From Gemmatimonadota bacterium (GTDB lineage: Bacteria; Gemmatimonadota; Gemmatimonadetes; Gemmatimonadales; GWC2-71-9): a DNA stretch of 64,000 nucleotides. The notes under the pieces were generated by a model. It worked only from the letters and a program-made list of their open reading frames with translations, had not been told where the DNA came from and searched no databases. This document shows, one piece after another, positions 8,508 to 19,911 of the stretch; within the stretch, counting starts at the first letter, position 1; each line of letters begins with the position of its first letter. The position numbers and the translations under genes were made by a program. Location of the stretch: the NCBI GenBank assembly GCA_016713435.1, contig JADJPD010000006.1, forward strand, positions 518,791 to 582,790, read 5' to 3'.

Positions 8508-9098
8508 TCAGGCCACCAGCTCCGCCGCGGCCTCGGTGAGGCCGCGGTCCACGGCGAGGCGCGCCAGCTGCTGCTTGAGGAGCCGCCGCGCGCGGTGCAG
8601 GCGCGAGCGCACGGTGCCGATAGGGCAGGCGAGGACGGTGGCGATCTCGTCGTAGCCCAGGTCGTCCACGAAGTAGAGGACGGCGGTGGCGCGGTAATCG
8701 TCCGGGAGGGCGGCGAGGGCCGCGCGGATCTCCTCCTGGTCCAGCGAGGCGATGCAGTCGGCGAGCGGGCCCGCGGCCGCGGTGGCGTCCTCCGAGGCGG
8801 GGGTCAGCACCTCCTCACCGGTGTCCGGATCGTCGAGGGACAGCGCGACGGGAGCCCGTCGGCGGGTGCGGTATCCCGAGCGGCAGACATTCAGTACGAT
8901 GCGCAGGAACCAGGCACGGAAGTTGGTCCCGCGCTCGAAGCTCCGGAAGGCGCGCCACGCCTGCAGGGAAGCCTGCTGCACGGCATCCTCGGCGTCCGCG
9001 CCGTCGCCGCCGAACTGGCGGGCGGTGCGGAAGGCGGCCGGCAGGACCGGCGTGAGGAGCTGGGTGAACTCATCCTGGGCTTCGTCCGGAGTGTGCAT
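8508..9098 (-). CDS. RNA polymerase ECF sigma factor (second)
   Basis: A 196-residue ECF sigma factor. Region 2 has DAEDAVQQASLQAWRAF and RAWFLRIVLNV; region 4 has ALAALPDDYRATAVLYF and the HTH IATVLACPIGTVRSRLHRAR. It resembles the sigma factor at 3429 in layout (FRSFERGTNFRAWF in both), so the two are paralogues. ATG 9098 has a good Shine-Dalgarno (GGGAGGG). No anti-sigma gene is next to it; the pentapeptide-repeat gene lies upstream in the same direction. Its upstream region holds a sigma54-type promoter and a dense inverted-repeat array, which would put one sigma factor under the control of another. Confidence 0.9.
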   Translation of the reverse strand: MHTPDEAQDEFTQLLTPVLPAAFRTARQFGGDGADAEDAVQQASLQAWRAFRSFERGTNFRAWFLRIVLNVCRSGYRTRRRAPVALSLDDPDTGEEVLTPASEDATAAAGPLADCIASLDQEEIRAALAALPDDYRATAVLYFVDDLGYDEIATVLACPIGTVRSRLHRARRLLKQQLARLAVDRGLTEAAAELVA

Positions 9099-9157
9099 GG
9101 TCCCTCCCGCGCCGGCGATGGCGTCGCCCTCGTGGCGGCCGCCCTGCCCCGGGTAGA

Positions 9158-9173
9158 GGCAGGGTTGGTGCCA
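9158..9173 (-). promoter_or_regulatory. Sigma54-type (-24/-12) promoter
   Basis: On the minus strand TGGCAC-CAACC-CTGCC shows the invariant GG and GC separated by 10 bases. The consensus is TGGCAC-N5-TTGCW, with one mismatch in the -12 T and one in the last base. The transcript would begin near 9147, 49 bases before the ECF sigma gene. A sigma54 activator gene lies 3.4 kb away. Confidence 0.5.
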
Positions 9174-9235
9174 TGTCAGGCGGGAGGGCTAAGTCGTGCT
9201 GCGGACGAGACCTGCGCGTTGGGGGGGCGGGCGGC

Positions 9236-9294
9236 GGGTCCCACGGGTCCCAACGGGATGGGACCCGTCCCACCACGATGGGACCGGGATGGGA
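9236..9294. repeat. Cluster of GTCCCA/TGGGAC half-sites, enhancer-like array
   Basis: Six half-sites occur in 59 bases: GGGTCCCA (9236 and 9245), TGGGACCC (9259), GTCCCA (9267), TGGGAC (9279) and TGGGA (9290). Pairs form perfect inverted repeats with a 6-base gap (9245-9266 and 9267-9284). The array lies about 90-147 bases upstream of the expected start of the sigma54-type promoter, the usual place for activator binding. Confidence 0.6.
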
Positions 9295-9298
9295 GGCT

Positions 9299-9330
9299 GG
9301 GGAACCGCGCCGCACGCGCGGCGCTTCCCC
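9299..9330 (-). terminator. Hairpin after the pentapeptide-repeat gene
   Basis: GGGGAA pairs with TTCCCC and GCGCCGC with GCGGCGC around an ACGC loop, with a 2-base bulge. It starts 6 bases past the stop of the pentapeptide gene and separates it from the ECF sigma gene downstream. Confidence 0.5.
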
Positions 9331-9335
9331 CCGGG

Positions 9336-10142
9336 TCAGCCGAGCAGGCGGGTGAGGAGGTCGGTCCCGAGGCCAGCGGCTTCGAGGAAGGCGGGAGGCA
9401 GCGCGGCGCCGATGGCGGCGAGCGTGGCGACATCGAACGTCGAGTCGGCGCGGTGGGCGGTGAGGTCGAGCCCGCAGGCGGCGGCCAGCGTGGGGCAGTC
9501 CGCGAGCACCGTGTGCCCGAAGGTGGCCTCGGAGAAATCCGCGCCCGTCAGGGTGGCGTGGTGCAGGATGGCGTAGGTGAGGTCGGCGTGCGCGAGGGAG
9601 GCGCCACCCAGGTCGGTGCCCTCGAGGAGGGCCGCGTGCAGGGAGGCGCCGCGGAGGGAAGCGTTGCGGAGGACAGCGGCGCGGAGGTTCGCCTCGGTGA
9701 GGTCGGCGCCGGCGAAGTCGGAGCCGGGCAGGGTGGTGTGGTCGAGGCTCGCCCGCGGCAGCCTGGCATCCTGGAAGCCGGGGCCAGCGCCGGTGACATA
9801 GGCCAGCTTGAAGCTGGTGCGGGTCAGGTCCGCGCGGCGGAAGGAGGTGCCGGTGAGGTCGGTCCCGAGGAGGCGGGCGTTGGTCAGGCGGGCGCCGGCG
9901 AAGCTGGCGCCGGCCAGGGAGGCGCCGCTCAGGTCGGCGTCGCGGAGGTCCGCGCCCTCGAGGCGGGCGCCGGCGAGGTTGGCGGAACAGAGGTCGGCGC
10001 TCCGGAGGTCGGCACCCGTCAGGTCCATGCCGGGGAGCTCCGCATAGGTCAGCACGGCGTGCGCCAGGCGCGCCCCGGCCAGGGACGGGGCGTCGAGGGC
10101 GAGCACGACGACACCGGTGTCGCGTCGGCGGACTTCCAGCAT
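9336..10142 (-). CDS. Pentapeptide-repeat protein
   Basis: A 268-residue protein in which about residues 18-205 are A(D/N)LxG-type repeats (for example GADLRSADLCSANLAGARL), which form a right-handed quadrilateral beta-helix. A short helical C-terminal part (ALPPAFLEAAGLGTDLLTRLLG) follows, of a kind often seen at the end of such proteins. Function cannot be read from the repeats; some family members mimic DNA or mediate protein contacts. There is no signal peptide. ATG 10142 has a GAGGAG ribosome site. It is divergent from the small gene at 10274, with an ECF-type promoter for the latter in between; a weak GGAAAC-N17-CTTGGG is present on its own strand. Confidence 0.85.
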   Translation of the reverse strand: MLEVRRRDTGVVVLALDAPSLAGARLAHAVLTYAELPGMDLTGADLRSADLCSANLAGARLEGADLRDADLSGASLAGASFAGARLTNARLLGTDLTGTSFRRADLTRTSFKLAYVTGAGPGFQDARLPRASLDHTTLPGSDFAGADLTEANLRAAVLRNASLRGASLHAALLEGTDLGGASLAHADLTYAILHHATLTGADFSEATFGHTVLADCPTLAAACGLDLTAHRADSTFDVATLAAIGAALPPAFLEAAGLGTDLLTRLLG

Positions 10143-10200
10143 GGGGGGCTCCTCAGGGGATGCCCCAAGGCTACAGCGGTGGACGTGTTTCCGTTAGCGG

Positions 10201-10229
10201 GGAACCCTCGCCGCCCCCCGGACGTTCTG
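10201..10229 (+). promoter_or_regulatory. ECF-type promoter
   Basis: GGAACC (10201-10206), 17 bases, GTTCTG (10224-10229). The first gene downstream is the small ORF at 10274; the expected start is near 10236. Confidence 0.6.
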
Positions 10230-10273
10230 GGCCAAGGGCGGGGCCCGGGCATCAACCCGAATGTGAGGCAGCG

Positions 10274-10435
10274 ATGACGAGCGAGGGCGCACGGACTGGG
10301 GGAACGCCGGCGGCACCGGGGATGGACGCGTTCCGCCTCGCCATGCGCCGGGTGCTCTGGCGCGATCGGGCGCCGGAGGCGCTTCGCGCACGGATCGCCG
10401 CCATGCTGGCGGTGGAGGCGCGCCAGGAGGGCTGA
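10274..10435 (+). CDS. Small protein of unknown function
   Basis: A 53-residue frame with a GAGG ribosome site 7 bases before its ATG. The N-terminal half is flexible; the C-terminal half (MDAFRLAMRRVLWRDRAPEALRARI in two helices) resembles the tail of ZAS-type anti-sigma factors (compare PSDLMARISARIAAERP in the protein at 4063) but has no zinc ligands. It sits between two ECF-type promoters, one before it and one right after its stop. It may be a small regulator or adaptor of the regulon; this is inference. Confidence 0.5.
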   Translation: MTSEGARTGGTPAAPGMDAFRLAMRRVLWRDRAPEALRARIAAMLAVEARQEG

Positions 10436-10439
10436 GCCG

Positions 10440-10468
10440 GGAACCGCCGCCGCGCCCTGATCGTTGAG
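10440..10468 (+). promoter_or_regulatory. ECF-type promoter of the glucosidase operon
   Basis: GGAACC (10440-10445), 17 bases, GTTGAG (10463-10468), just after the stop of the small ORF. The glucosidase GTG is at 10519. Confidence 0.62.
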
Positions 10469-10518
10469 GCCCCACGCCGCCGTCCGTGCGGCGCAACGGC
10501 CACGACGACGGAGGCAGC

Positions 10519-13225
<2,707 letters not shown>

Positions 13226-13239
<14 letters not shown>

Positions 13240-14059
13240 CCTCGCCGTGCGCCCGGTGGCGCCGGTCCTCCTTGGCCAGCGGGCGCTGGTGACGGGCGCC
13301 AGCTCCGGCATCGGCCGGGCCATCGCGCTGGCCCTGGGCGCCGCCGGGGCGGACGTGGTGGTGAACTACGCCAGCCAGGCGGGGCCGGCGGAGGCCGTGG
13401 CCACCGAGCTCCGGGACCTCGGCCGCCAGGCGGTGGCCGTCCGCGCCGACGTGGGCCGCGAGGCGGACGTGCTCGCGCTCTTCGAGGCGGCCCGCGCCCA
13501 CCTCGGCGGCCTCGACATCCTGGTGGCCAACGCGGGCCTGCAGCAGGACGCGCCGTTCCACGAGATGTCGCTGGCCCAGTGGCAGCGGGTCATCGACGTG
13601 AACCTGACCGGCCAGTTCCTCTGCTGCCGGGAGGCGGTCCGGGAGTTCCGGCGGCGCGGCCTCGAGCCCGCGCGCTCGCGGGCCCTCGGCAAGATCGTCT
13701 GCGTGAGCAGCGTCCATGAGGTGATCCCGTGGGCCGGCCACGTGAACTACGCGGCGTCGAAGGGCGGGGTGATGCTCATGATGAAGAGCATCGCCCAGGA
13801 GTACGCGCGCGAGGGGATCCGGGTCAACAGCGTGGCGCCCGGCGCCATCCGCACCCCGATCAACCGGGAGGCGTGGGATACGCCGGAGGCCTACGCGCGG
13901 CTCCTCACGCTCATCCCCGCCCGCCGCATCGGCGAGCCGGAGGACCTGGCGCGCGCCGTGACCTGGCTCGTGTCCGACGAGGCGGACTACGTCACCGGCA
14001 CCACGCTCGTGGTGGATGGCGGCATGACGCTCTACCCCGGCTTCGAGGCCGGCGGATGA
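13226..14059 (+). CDS. Short-chain dehydrogenase/reductase, glucose 1-dehydrogenase-like
   Basis: A 277-residue classical SDR: cofactor motif TGASSGIG, NAG (VANAGLQ), catalytic Ser in VCVSSVHEV and Y-x3-K in YAASKGG, and the C-terminal VDGGMTLYPGF. The sequence is close to glucose 1-dehydrogenases (NAD(P)+), and the context with a glucosidase supports glucose or a related sugar as substrate. It overlaps the previous gene by 14 bases and the next by 4, so it is co-translated. Confidence 0.85.
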
Positions 14060-16022
14060 GGCCGCCCCTCGACGCGGAATGGCTCGAGGCCGACGGGCTC
14101 GGCGGCTTCGCCATGGGCACGGTGGCGGGGTGGCGCACGCGCCGCTATCACGGGCTGCTCACGCCCGCGGTCGAAGTGCCGAGCCGCCGGGCGGTGCTGG
14201 TCGATGGCTTCGAGGCGTGGGTGGAGTCGGGGTCAGGGCGCACCGCGCTCTCCACCCAGCGCTACCTGCCCGACGTGACGCACCCGGACGGCGCGAACCG
14301 CCTGGCGGGCTTTGAGTACAGTCCGTGGCCCACCTGGCGCTGGGACCTGGGCGAGGGCACGACGGTGACGCTGGAACTGCTCGTCCCGCATGAGCGGCCG
14401 GCGGTAGTGCTGCGCTGGCGGGCGGAAGGCCTGCCGGCGGGAGCGCGTCTGGTGGTGCGTCCGCTGCTTTCGGGGCGGGACACGCACGCCCTGCACCCGA
14501 GAACCCCGCGTTCGACCCCACCGCGGAGGTTGCCGGGCGCGAGGTGCGGTGGCGGCCCTATCCGGGCCTGCCCACCGTGCTCAGCGTGGCCACCGGCACG
14601 TATCGGCACGATCCGGTGTGGTACCGGAACTTCCTCCTCGAGGAGGAACGGCGCCGCGGCTTTGAGCACCGGATGGACCTCTGCTCGCCGGGCGAGTTCC
14701 ACTTCGACCTCGCCGAGGGCGATGCCGTGTGGCTGCTCATGGCCGAGGGCGCCGAGGGCCACGTGGCGCCCGGGGGCCGGAGCACGCGCGCCCTCGCCAC
14801 CGCCCTCTTTGGCGCCGAGGCGAAGCGGCGCGCGGCCTTGGGCGACCCGCTCGCGCGCGCTGGCGATGCCTACCTCGTGCGGCGCGGGGCGGGGAAGACG
14901 ATCATCGCCGGCTATCCATGGTTCACCGACTGGGGCCGCGACACGTTCATCGCGCTGCGCGGCCTGTGCCTCGCGACCGGGCGATTCGACGACGCGCGGG
15001 CGATCCTCCTCCAGTGGGCCGGCCTCGTGGACCAGGGCATGCTCCCCAATCGCTTCCTCGAGGAGGGGGACGCGCCCGAGTTCAACTCGGTGGACGCCTC
15101 CCTCTGGTACGTGATCGCGGTCCACGAATACCTCGGCGCCATGGCTGCCGCAGGCCTGACGGTGCCCGGCGGGGAGCGAGATGCGCTGGCGCAGGCGGTG
15201 CTGGCCATCCTGGCCGGCTATGCCGGCGGCACGCGGTACGGCATCCGGATGGCGGAGAGCGGCCTGCTCGAGGCCGGCGTCCCGGGCGTGCAGCTCACCT
15301 GGATGGATGCCAAGGTCGGCGACTGGGTCGTGACCCCGCGCATCGGCAAGCCGGTGGAGGTGCAGGCGCTCTGGATCAACGCGCTCACCATCGGGGCGCA
15401 GTTCGCCCCGGAGTGGGCACGCCACGCCGGGCGGGCCACCGCCGCCTTTGCCGATGCGTTCTGGCTGGCCGACGGGTACCTCGCCGACGTGGCCGATGCC
15501 GACGGGCGCCCCGGGGCACGGGACACCGCGTTCCGGCCCAACCAGCTCTTCGCGATCGGCGGGCTGCCGTTCCCGGTGCTGGACCACGAGCGCGGCAAGC
15601 GTGTCGTGGAGCTGGCGGAAGCGCGGCTCTGGACCCCGATGGGGCCGCGGAGCCTGGCCCCGGGGCACCCGGCCTACGTGCCCCACTATGAGGGTGGCCC
15701 GGTGGAGCGGGACGGCGCCTACCACCAGGGGACGGTCTGGCCCTGGCTTGCGGGCCCGTTCATCGAGGCGTGGGTCCGGGTGCACGGCGGGACGGCCGAG
15801 GCGCGCGCGGCCGCTCGCGAGCGGTTCTTCACGCCGCTGCTCGGCCAGCTGGAGCGGGCCGGGCTCGGCCACCTGGCGGAGATCGCGGACGCGGAGGCGC
15901 CGTACGCCCCGCGGGGTTGTCCCTTCCAGGCCTGGTCCATGGGCGAGCTGCTCCGCCTCGACCGCGTGGTGCTGGCGGAGGCGCACCCGCCGAGGGTCCG
16001 CGCGGCCCGCCCCCGCCGATGA
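14056..16022 (+). CDS. Amylo-alpha-1,6-glucosidase/glycogen-debranching-type enzyme (one frameshift)
   Basis: The N-terminal domain (WLEADGLGGFAMGTVAG, RRYHGLL) and the C-terminal (alpha/alpha)6 barrel (AGYPWFTDWGRDTFIALRGL, LPNRFLEEGDAPEFNSVDASLW, DGAYHQGTVWPWL) are those of bacterial glycogen-debranching-type GH133 enzymes. About 655 residues is normal for the family. The frame slips by one base near 14494-14499 (in CACCCGAGAAC); reading on in the other frame restores ENPAFDPTAEVAGREV, so a missing base is likely. ATG overlaps the preceding TGA (ATGA). It would release glucose from alpha-1,6 branches. Confidence 0.88.
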
Positions 16023-16816
16023 CGGCGCGGGACGGCTTCAGCCGCTGGCGCCGGCACTGGCCTGAGTACCTCGCGGAGGCCTTCGGGCTCGGGCTGTTCA
16101 TGGTGTCGGCGTGCGGGTTCGCGGTGCTGCTGTTCGCGCCGGGGTCGCCGCTCGTCGCCAGCGTGCCGTCCGCGGTGGCGCGCAGCGCGCTGATGGGCCT
16201 GGCCATGGGGGGCACCCTGGTGCTCAACGTGTACTCCCCGTGGGGCCGCCGGTCCGGGGCCCACCTGAACCCGGCGGTGACGCTCACCTTCTTCCGCCTC
16301 GGGAAGGTCGCCGCGGCGGATGTCGCCGGGTACGTCGCGGCCCAGTTCGCGGGCGGGGTGGCGGGCACGGCGGTCGCGGTCCTCCTCTTCCGGCCGGCGG
16401 TCGCGGACCCGGCGGTGAATTACGTGGCGACCCTGCCCGGACCGCACGGCCTGGCGGCGGCGTTCGTGGCCGAGTGCGGCATCGCGTTCGGCATGATGCT
16501 CATGGTCCTCGTCGTGACGGGGCGCGAGCGCCTCGCGCCCTTCACCGGCGTCCTGGCGGGCCTGCTGGTGGCGCTGTACATCGCCGTCGAGGCGCCGCTC
16601 TCGGGGATGAGCATGAACCCGGCGCGGACCACCGGCTCCGCCGTGTTTGCGCACGCGTGGACCGGCCTCTGGATCTACTTCACGGCCCCCCTCCTCGGCA
16701 TGCTGGCCGCCGCCGAGCTCACGCGCCGGGCGCCCGCCCTGCGGCGCGACGGCTGCGCCAAGCTCCACCACGACCGCCGGGTGCGCTGCATCTTCTGCGG
16801 CCACGCACCGCGCTGA
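16019..16816 (+). CDS. MIP family channel (aquaporin/glycerol facilitator type)
   Basis: A 265-residue membrane protein with six helices and two NPA half-helices: SGAHLNPAVTL and GMSMNPARTTGS, the second with the NPAR arginine of the selectivity filter. An unusual cytoplasmic tail carries CAKLHHDRRVRCIFCGH, which could bind zinc or haem. ATG overlaps the previous stop. The operon suggests exchange of water or a small polyol linked to solute degradation. Confidence 0.85.
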   Translation: MTARDGFSRWRRHWPEYLAEAFGLGLFMVSACGFAVLLFAPGSPLVASVPSAVARSALMGLAMGGTLVLNVYSPWGRRSGAHLNPAVTLTFFRLGKVAAADVAGYVAAQFAGGVAGTAVAVLLFRPAVADPAVNYVATLPGPHGLAAAFVAECGIAFGMMLMVLVVTGRERLAPFTGVLAGLLVALYIAVEAPLSGMSMNPARTTGSAVFAHAWTGLWIYFTAPLLGMLAAAELTRRAPALRRDGCAKLHHDRRVRCIFCGHAPR

Positions 16817-16819
16817 CCG

Positions 16820-16848
16820 GGAACCTGCGGCCCCCCGCCGGCATTGTC
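16820..16848 (+). promoter_or_regulatory. ECF-type promoter
   Basis: GGAACC (16820-16825), 17 bases, ATTGTC (16843-16848), four bases after the stop of the channel gene; it serves the DM13-like gene. Confidence 0.65.
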
Positions 16849-16911
16849 GGGGGCACAGCAGTCGCGGTGCCGGCGCGGGGCCGGTGCCTCACAACTCTCC
16901 CGGAGGGAATG

Positions 16912-17298
16912 ATGCGCAGGATGCTCGCGATGGCGGCGGTGCTGGTCTCGATGGTGGCGGTCACTACGGCGGCGGCGCCGGCGGAGAAGTCCTTCACCAG
17001 CAAGCCCTTCATGGGCGCCAAGGCCAACACCGGCACGGTCACGGCCACGGTGGACGGCGGCAAGATCACGCTCAAGGTGTCGGACGACTTCCAGATCCCG
17101 GACACCCCGGCCCCGAGCTGGCAGGTGGTGGACTCGAAGGGCAACGTGTACCTGCTCAACCAGATGAAGATCAAGAGCGGCACCAACCGCCAGATCACCC
17201 TGCCGGCCTACATCAAGGACGTGGCCAAAGTGCAGGTGTGGTGCTCCTGGGCCGAGGCGCTGCTCGGCGAGGCCGCCTTCGAGACGATCGTCAAGTAA
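16912..17298 (+). CDS. Secreted DM13-domain-like protein
   Basis: A 128-residue protein with a signal peptide (MRRMLAMAAVLVS...AAAPA) and one domain with PSWQVVDSKGNVY, LPAYIKDVAKVQVWCSWAEALLGEA, the layout of DM13 domains with the conserved WC. DM13 is thought to act in electron transfer or protein contacts outside the membrane. ATG 16912 gives better spacing from GGAGGGA than ATG 16909. It is single-gene, with its own ECF-type promoter and a terminator, so it looks like a highly expressed envelope protein of the regulon. Confidence 0.65.
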   Translation: MRRMLAMAAVLVSMVAVTTAAAPAEKSFTSKPFMGAKANTGTVTATVDGGKITLKVSDDFQIPDTPAPSWQVVDSKGNVYLLNQMKIKSGTNRQITLPAYIKDVAKVQVWCSWAEALLGEAAFETIVK

Positions 17299-17312
17299 CC
17301 CACAACGTGCAC

Positions 17313-17342
17313 ACCGCCGGTCGGGCGCTCCCGGCCGGCGGT
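17313..17342. terminator. Hairpin terminator
   Basis: A 13-base stem (17313-17325 with 17330-17342, one G-U pair) with a 4-base CGCT loop, then CGTGTTT. It ends the DM13 transcript. Confidence 0.65.
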
Positions 17343-17365
17343 CGTGTTTCCGGGAGGATCAGCCG

Positions 17366-18232
17366 ATGCGACGGACCAGCCTCATGGCCCTGCTCTCCTG
17401 CCTCGCCGCGCTGCCGGCGGGGGCGCAGGTGGCCCAGCAGAAGACCCTCACCCTCGAGGGCGCGCGCAACGTGATCGCGGCCGCCGTGGCCCTCGCCCGC
17501 ACGCGGGCCGGCACCGGCGTCATCGCCGTGGTGGACGCGGGCGGCAACCTGATGGCGCTCGAGCGTCTCGACGGCACCTTCGCCGCGGGCGCGACGATCT
17601 CGATCGGGAAGGCGCGGACCGCCGCGCTGTTCAAGAAGCCCACCAAGGTGTTCGAGGACATCATCCGGAACGGGCGCACCAGCATGGTGGCGCTGAACGA
17701 CTTCACGCCCCTCCAGGGCGGCATCCCCATCACCGTGGACGGCGAGATCGTCGGCGCCGTGGGCGTGAGCGGGGCGGCGAGCGCGCAGGAGGACGAGGAG
17801 GTGGCGCTCGCCGGGGCCGCGGGCGTGCTGGGCCGCGTCGGGACCGCGGCGCCGCTCCGCCCCATGGCCGTGAGCTACTTCCCGCGTGACAGCGTGCGTG
17901 CCGCCTTCCAGCGGGGCAGCGTGCTGCTCGATGGCGCGGGCCGCAACTACATGGTGCACGCCAGCCGCCGCGACCGCGCCGGCCAGGCGGAGGTGCACGT
18001 GCTCGACACCGACGTGATCTACGTGCTCGACGGCTCCGCCACGCTGGTGACCGGCGGGACCGTGGCCAGTCCGCGCACCATCGAGCCCAACGAGATCCGC
18101 GGCGACAGCATCGAGGGTGGCGAGCGCCGCCAGCTGGCCAAGGGCGACGTGATCACCATCCCGAACGGCATCCCGCACTGGTTCGCGCAGGTGAACGGGA
18201 CGCTGCAGTACTACGTGGTGAAGGTGCGGTGA
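17366..18232 (+). CDS. Secreted HbpS/GlcG-type domain fused to a cupin
   Basis: A 288-residue protein. Signal peptide residues 1-20 (LMALLSCLAALPAGAQ), then a GlcG/HbpS (DUF336) domain (AAVALARTRAGTGVIAVVDAGGNLMALERL, GGIPITVDGEIVGAVGVSG), then a C-terminal cupin (VLDTDVIYVLDGSATLVTGG, IPNGIPHWF). HbpS-type domains bind haem or cobalamin in known cases. The fusion suggests a periplasmic small-molecule or metal binder. The Shine-Dalgarno is GGGAGG. The downstream SMP-30 gene overlaps or nearly touches its stop. No promoter of the ECF type was found in the 67 bases upstream. Confidence 0.75.
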   Translation: MRRTSLMALLSCLAALPAGAQVAQQKTLTLEGARNVIAAAVALARTRAGTGVIAVVDAGGNLMALERLDGTFAAGATISIGKARTAALFKKPTKVFEDIIRNGRTSMVALNDFTPLQGGIPITVDGEIVGAVGVSGAASAQEDEEVALAGAAGVLGRVGTAAPLRPMAVSYFPRDSVRAAFQRGSVLLDGAGRNYMVHASRRDRAGQAEVHVLDTDVIYVLDGSATLVTGGTVASPRTIEPNEIRGDSIEGGERRQLAKGDVITIPNGIPHWFAQVNGTLQYYVVKVR

Positions 18233-18234
18233 GC

Positions 18235-19866
18235 ATGCGCTCCCTCACCCTCATCCTGGCCGGCGCCCTCGCGCCGGCCCTGCTCGGCGCGCAGGCCACC
18301 GGGGACGCACCCTTCGGGAAGCCGGTGGCCGTCATCGACCTCGGCACCTCCGCGGGGGCCGCGCTGGCCGGCGCCACCTGGCGGTACCACGACGCCGGCA
18401 TCGTCGAGGTGGAGCATCGGGAGCCTGGCCCGGACCTCCGGCCCACGGGCGCGCCCAACCGCACCCGAGACATCACCCCGCACGCCCATCTCGCCGGCTT
18501 CGACGACAGCAGCTGGCCCGTGATCCCGGCCGAGTCGCTCCAGGCGCGGCGCGGGCATGGGCGGCTGTCGTTCAACTGGTATCGCACCACGGTCACGGTA
18601 CCGGAGCGGGTCGGCGCACTGGATCCGACCGGGATGACCGTGGTCCTCGAGGTGGTGGTGGACGACTACGCGGAGGTCTGGGTCAACGGGGCGCTCCCGC
18701 TCGTGCTCGGCCAGGCGGGCGGCGCGCTCCCGAAGGGCTTCAACGCACCGAACCGCGTGGTGCTCACGCGGGACGCGCGGCCCGGGCAGCAGTTCCAGCT
18801 CGCCATCTTCGGGATGAACGGGCCGGTCTCCAACCCGCCCGTCAACTTCATCTGGATTCGCTCCGCCACGCTCGATTTCTACGCGGCTGGGTCGGCGGCC
18901 CCGGCGCGCGCCGAGCTTCGCGTCACCCGCCTCGACCCCGGGCTCGATGCGGTGCTCCCGACGAGGCCCGTGCTCGAGAAGCTCGCCGGTGGCTTCGAGT
19001 TCACCGAGGGCCCGGTCTGGGTGGCCGACGGCGGCTATCTCCTGTTCAGCGATCCCAACACCAATACCATCTGGCGCTGGAGTCCCGACGGGCAGGTCAC
19101 CGCGTTCCGCACCAAGAGCGGCTATGCCGGGGTAGACATCGGGCGCTACCACCAGCCGGGCTCCAATGGCCTGGCGCTGGACCAGGAGGGACGGCTGGTC
19201 ATCGACCAGCACGGCAACCGCCGGGTCCTGCGGGTGGAGCGCACGGGCGCCCTCACCGTGCTGGCCGACCGCTACCAGGGCCGGCGCCTCAACTCGCCCA
19301 ACGACCTGGTCTTCCGCTCGGATGGGGCGCTGTACTTCACCGACCCGCCCTTCGGCCTGCCCGGGGTGTACCAGGACCCGGCCAAGGAGACCGCGTGGAG
19401 TGGGGTGTACCGCCTCAAGGACGGAGAGCTCCGCCTGCTCACCCGCGAGCTCTCCGGGCCCAACGGGATCGCCTTCTCGCCGGATGAGCGGGTGCTGTAC
19501 GTGGACAACTGGGATCCGGCGCACAAGGTGATCATGCGCTACGACGTGCAGCCCGACGGCGCGATCGCCAATGGGCGGGTCTTCTTCGACATCACCCGCA
19601 CCGTCCCCGGCGACGACGCGTGGGACGGCATCAAGGTTGACGAGCAGGGGCACGTCTTCGCCGCCGGCCCCGAGGGGATCTACGTCCTCTCCCCCGACGG
19701 CGTGCACCTCGGCACGCTCACCCTGCCCGAGCACGTGGCCAACTTCGCCTGGGGCGACGCCGACTTCCGCACGCTGTACATCACCGCGAGCACCGGCCTC
19801 TACCGGTTGCGGCTCGAGGTGCCGGGCACCGCGGCGTTCCGGGGCAGGCAGGCTGCCGCACGGTAG
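18235..19866 (+). CDS. Secreted SMP-30/gluconolactonase with N-terminal sugar-binding-like domain
   Basis: 543 residues with a signal peptide. About residues 20-230 look like a jelly-roll galactose-binding domain (RLSFNWYRTTVTVPERV, VDDYAEVWVNGALP), as at the start of GH2 enzymes. The C-terminal half is a six-bladed SMP-30/gluconolactonase propeller (FTEGPVWVADGGYLLFSD, NSPNDLVFRSDGALYFTDPPFG, GPNGIAFSPDERVLYVDNW) with the metal-binding Glu and Asn/Asp positions visible. It would hydrolyse a sugar lactone in the periplasm. ATG 18235 is 8 bases from AAGGTG; GTG 18229, overlapping the previous stop, is the alternative. Confidence 0.82.
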   Translation: MRSLTLILAGALAPALLGAQATGDAPFGKPVAVIDLGTSAGAALAGATWRYHDAGIVEVEHREPGPDLRPTGAPNRTRDITPHAHLAGFDDSSWPVIPAESLQARRGHGRLSFNWYRTTVTVPERVGALDPTGMTVVLEVVVDDYAEVWVNGALPLVLGQAGGALPKGFNAPNRVVLTRDARPGQQFQLAIFGMNGPVSNPPVNFIWIRSATLDFYAAGSAAPARAELRVTRLDPGLDAVLPTRPVLEKLAGGFEFTEGPVWVADGGYLLFSDPNTNTIWRWSPDGQVTAFRTKSGYAGVDIGRYHQPGSNGLALDQEGRLVIDQHGNRRVLRVERTGALTVLADRYQGRRLNSPNDLVFRSDGALYFTDPPFGLPGVYQDPAKETAWSGVYRLKDGELRLLTRELSGPNGIAFSPDERVLYVDNWDPAHKVIMRYDVQPDGAIANGRVFFDITRTVPGDDAWDGIKVDEQGHVFAAGPEGIYVLSPDGVHLGTLTLPEHVANFAWGDADFRTLYITASTGLYRLRLEVPGTAAFRGRQAAAR

Positions 19867-19883
19867 TAGGGCGGCTCCGCACG

Positions 19884-19911
19884 GGAACCTCCTGCCCGCC
19901 GTGGCGTTCAC
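19884..19911 (+). promoter_or_regulatory. ECF-type promoter of the GMC operon
   Basis: GGAACC (19884-19889), 16 bases, GTTCAC (19906-19911). The spacer is one shorter than at the other sites. It lies inside a long inverted repeat. Confidence 0.5.

Noticed and set aside
9236..9294. Repeat cluster considered as a CRISPR-like array
   Set aside because: Units are 6-8 bases, alternate in direction and have no uniform spacers; no cas genes are present.
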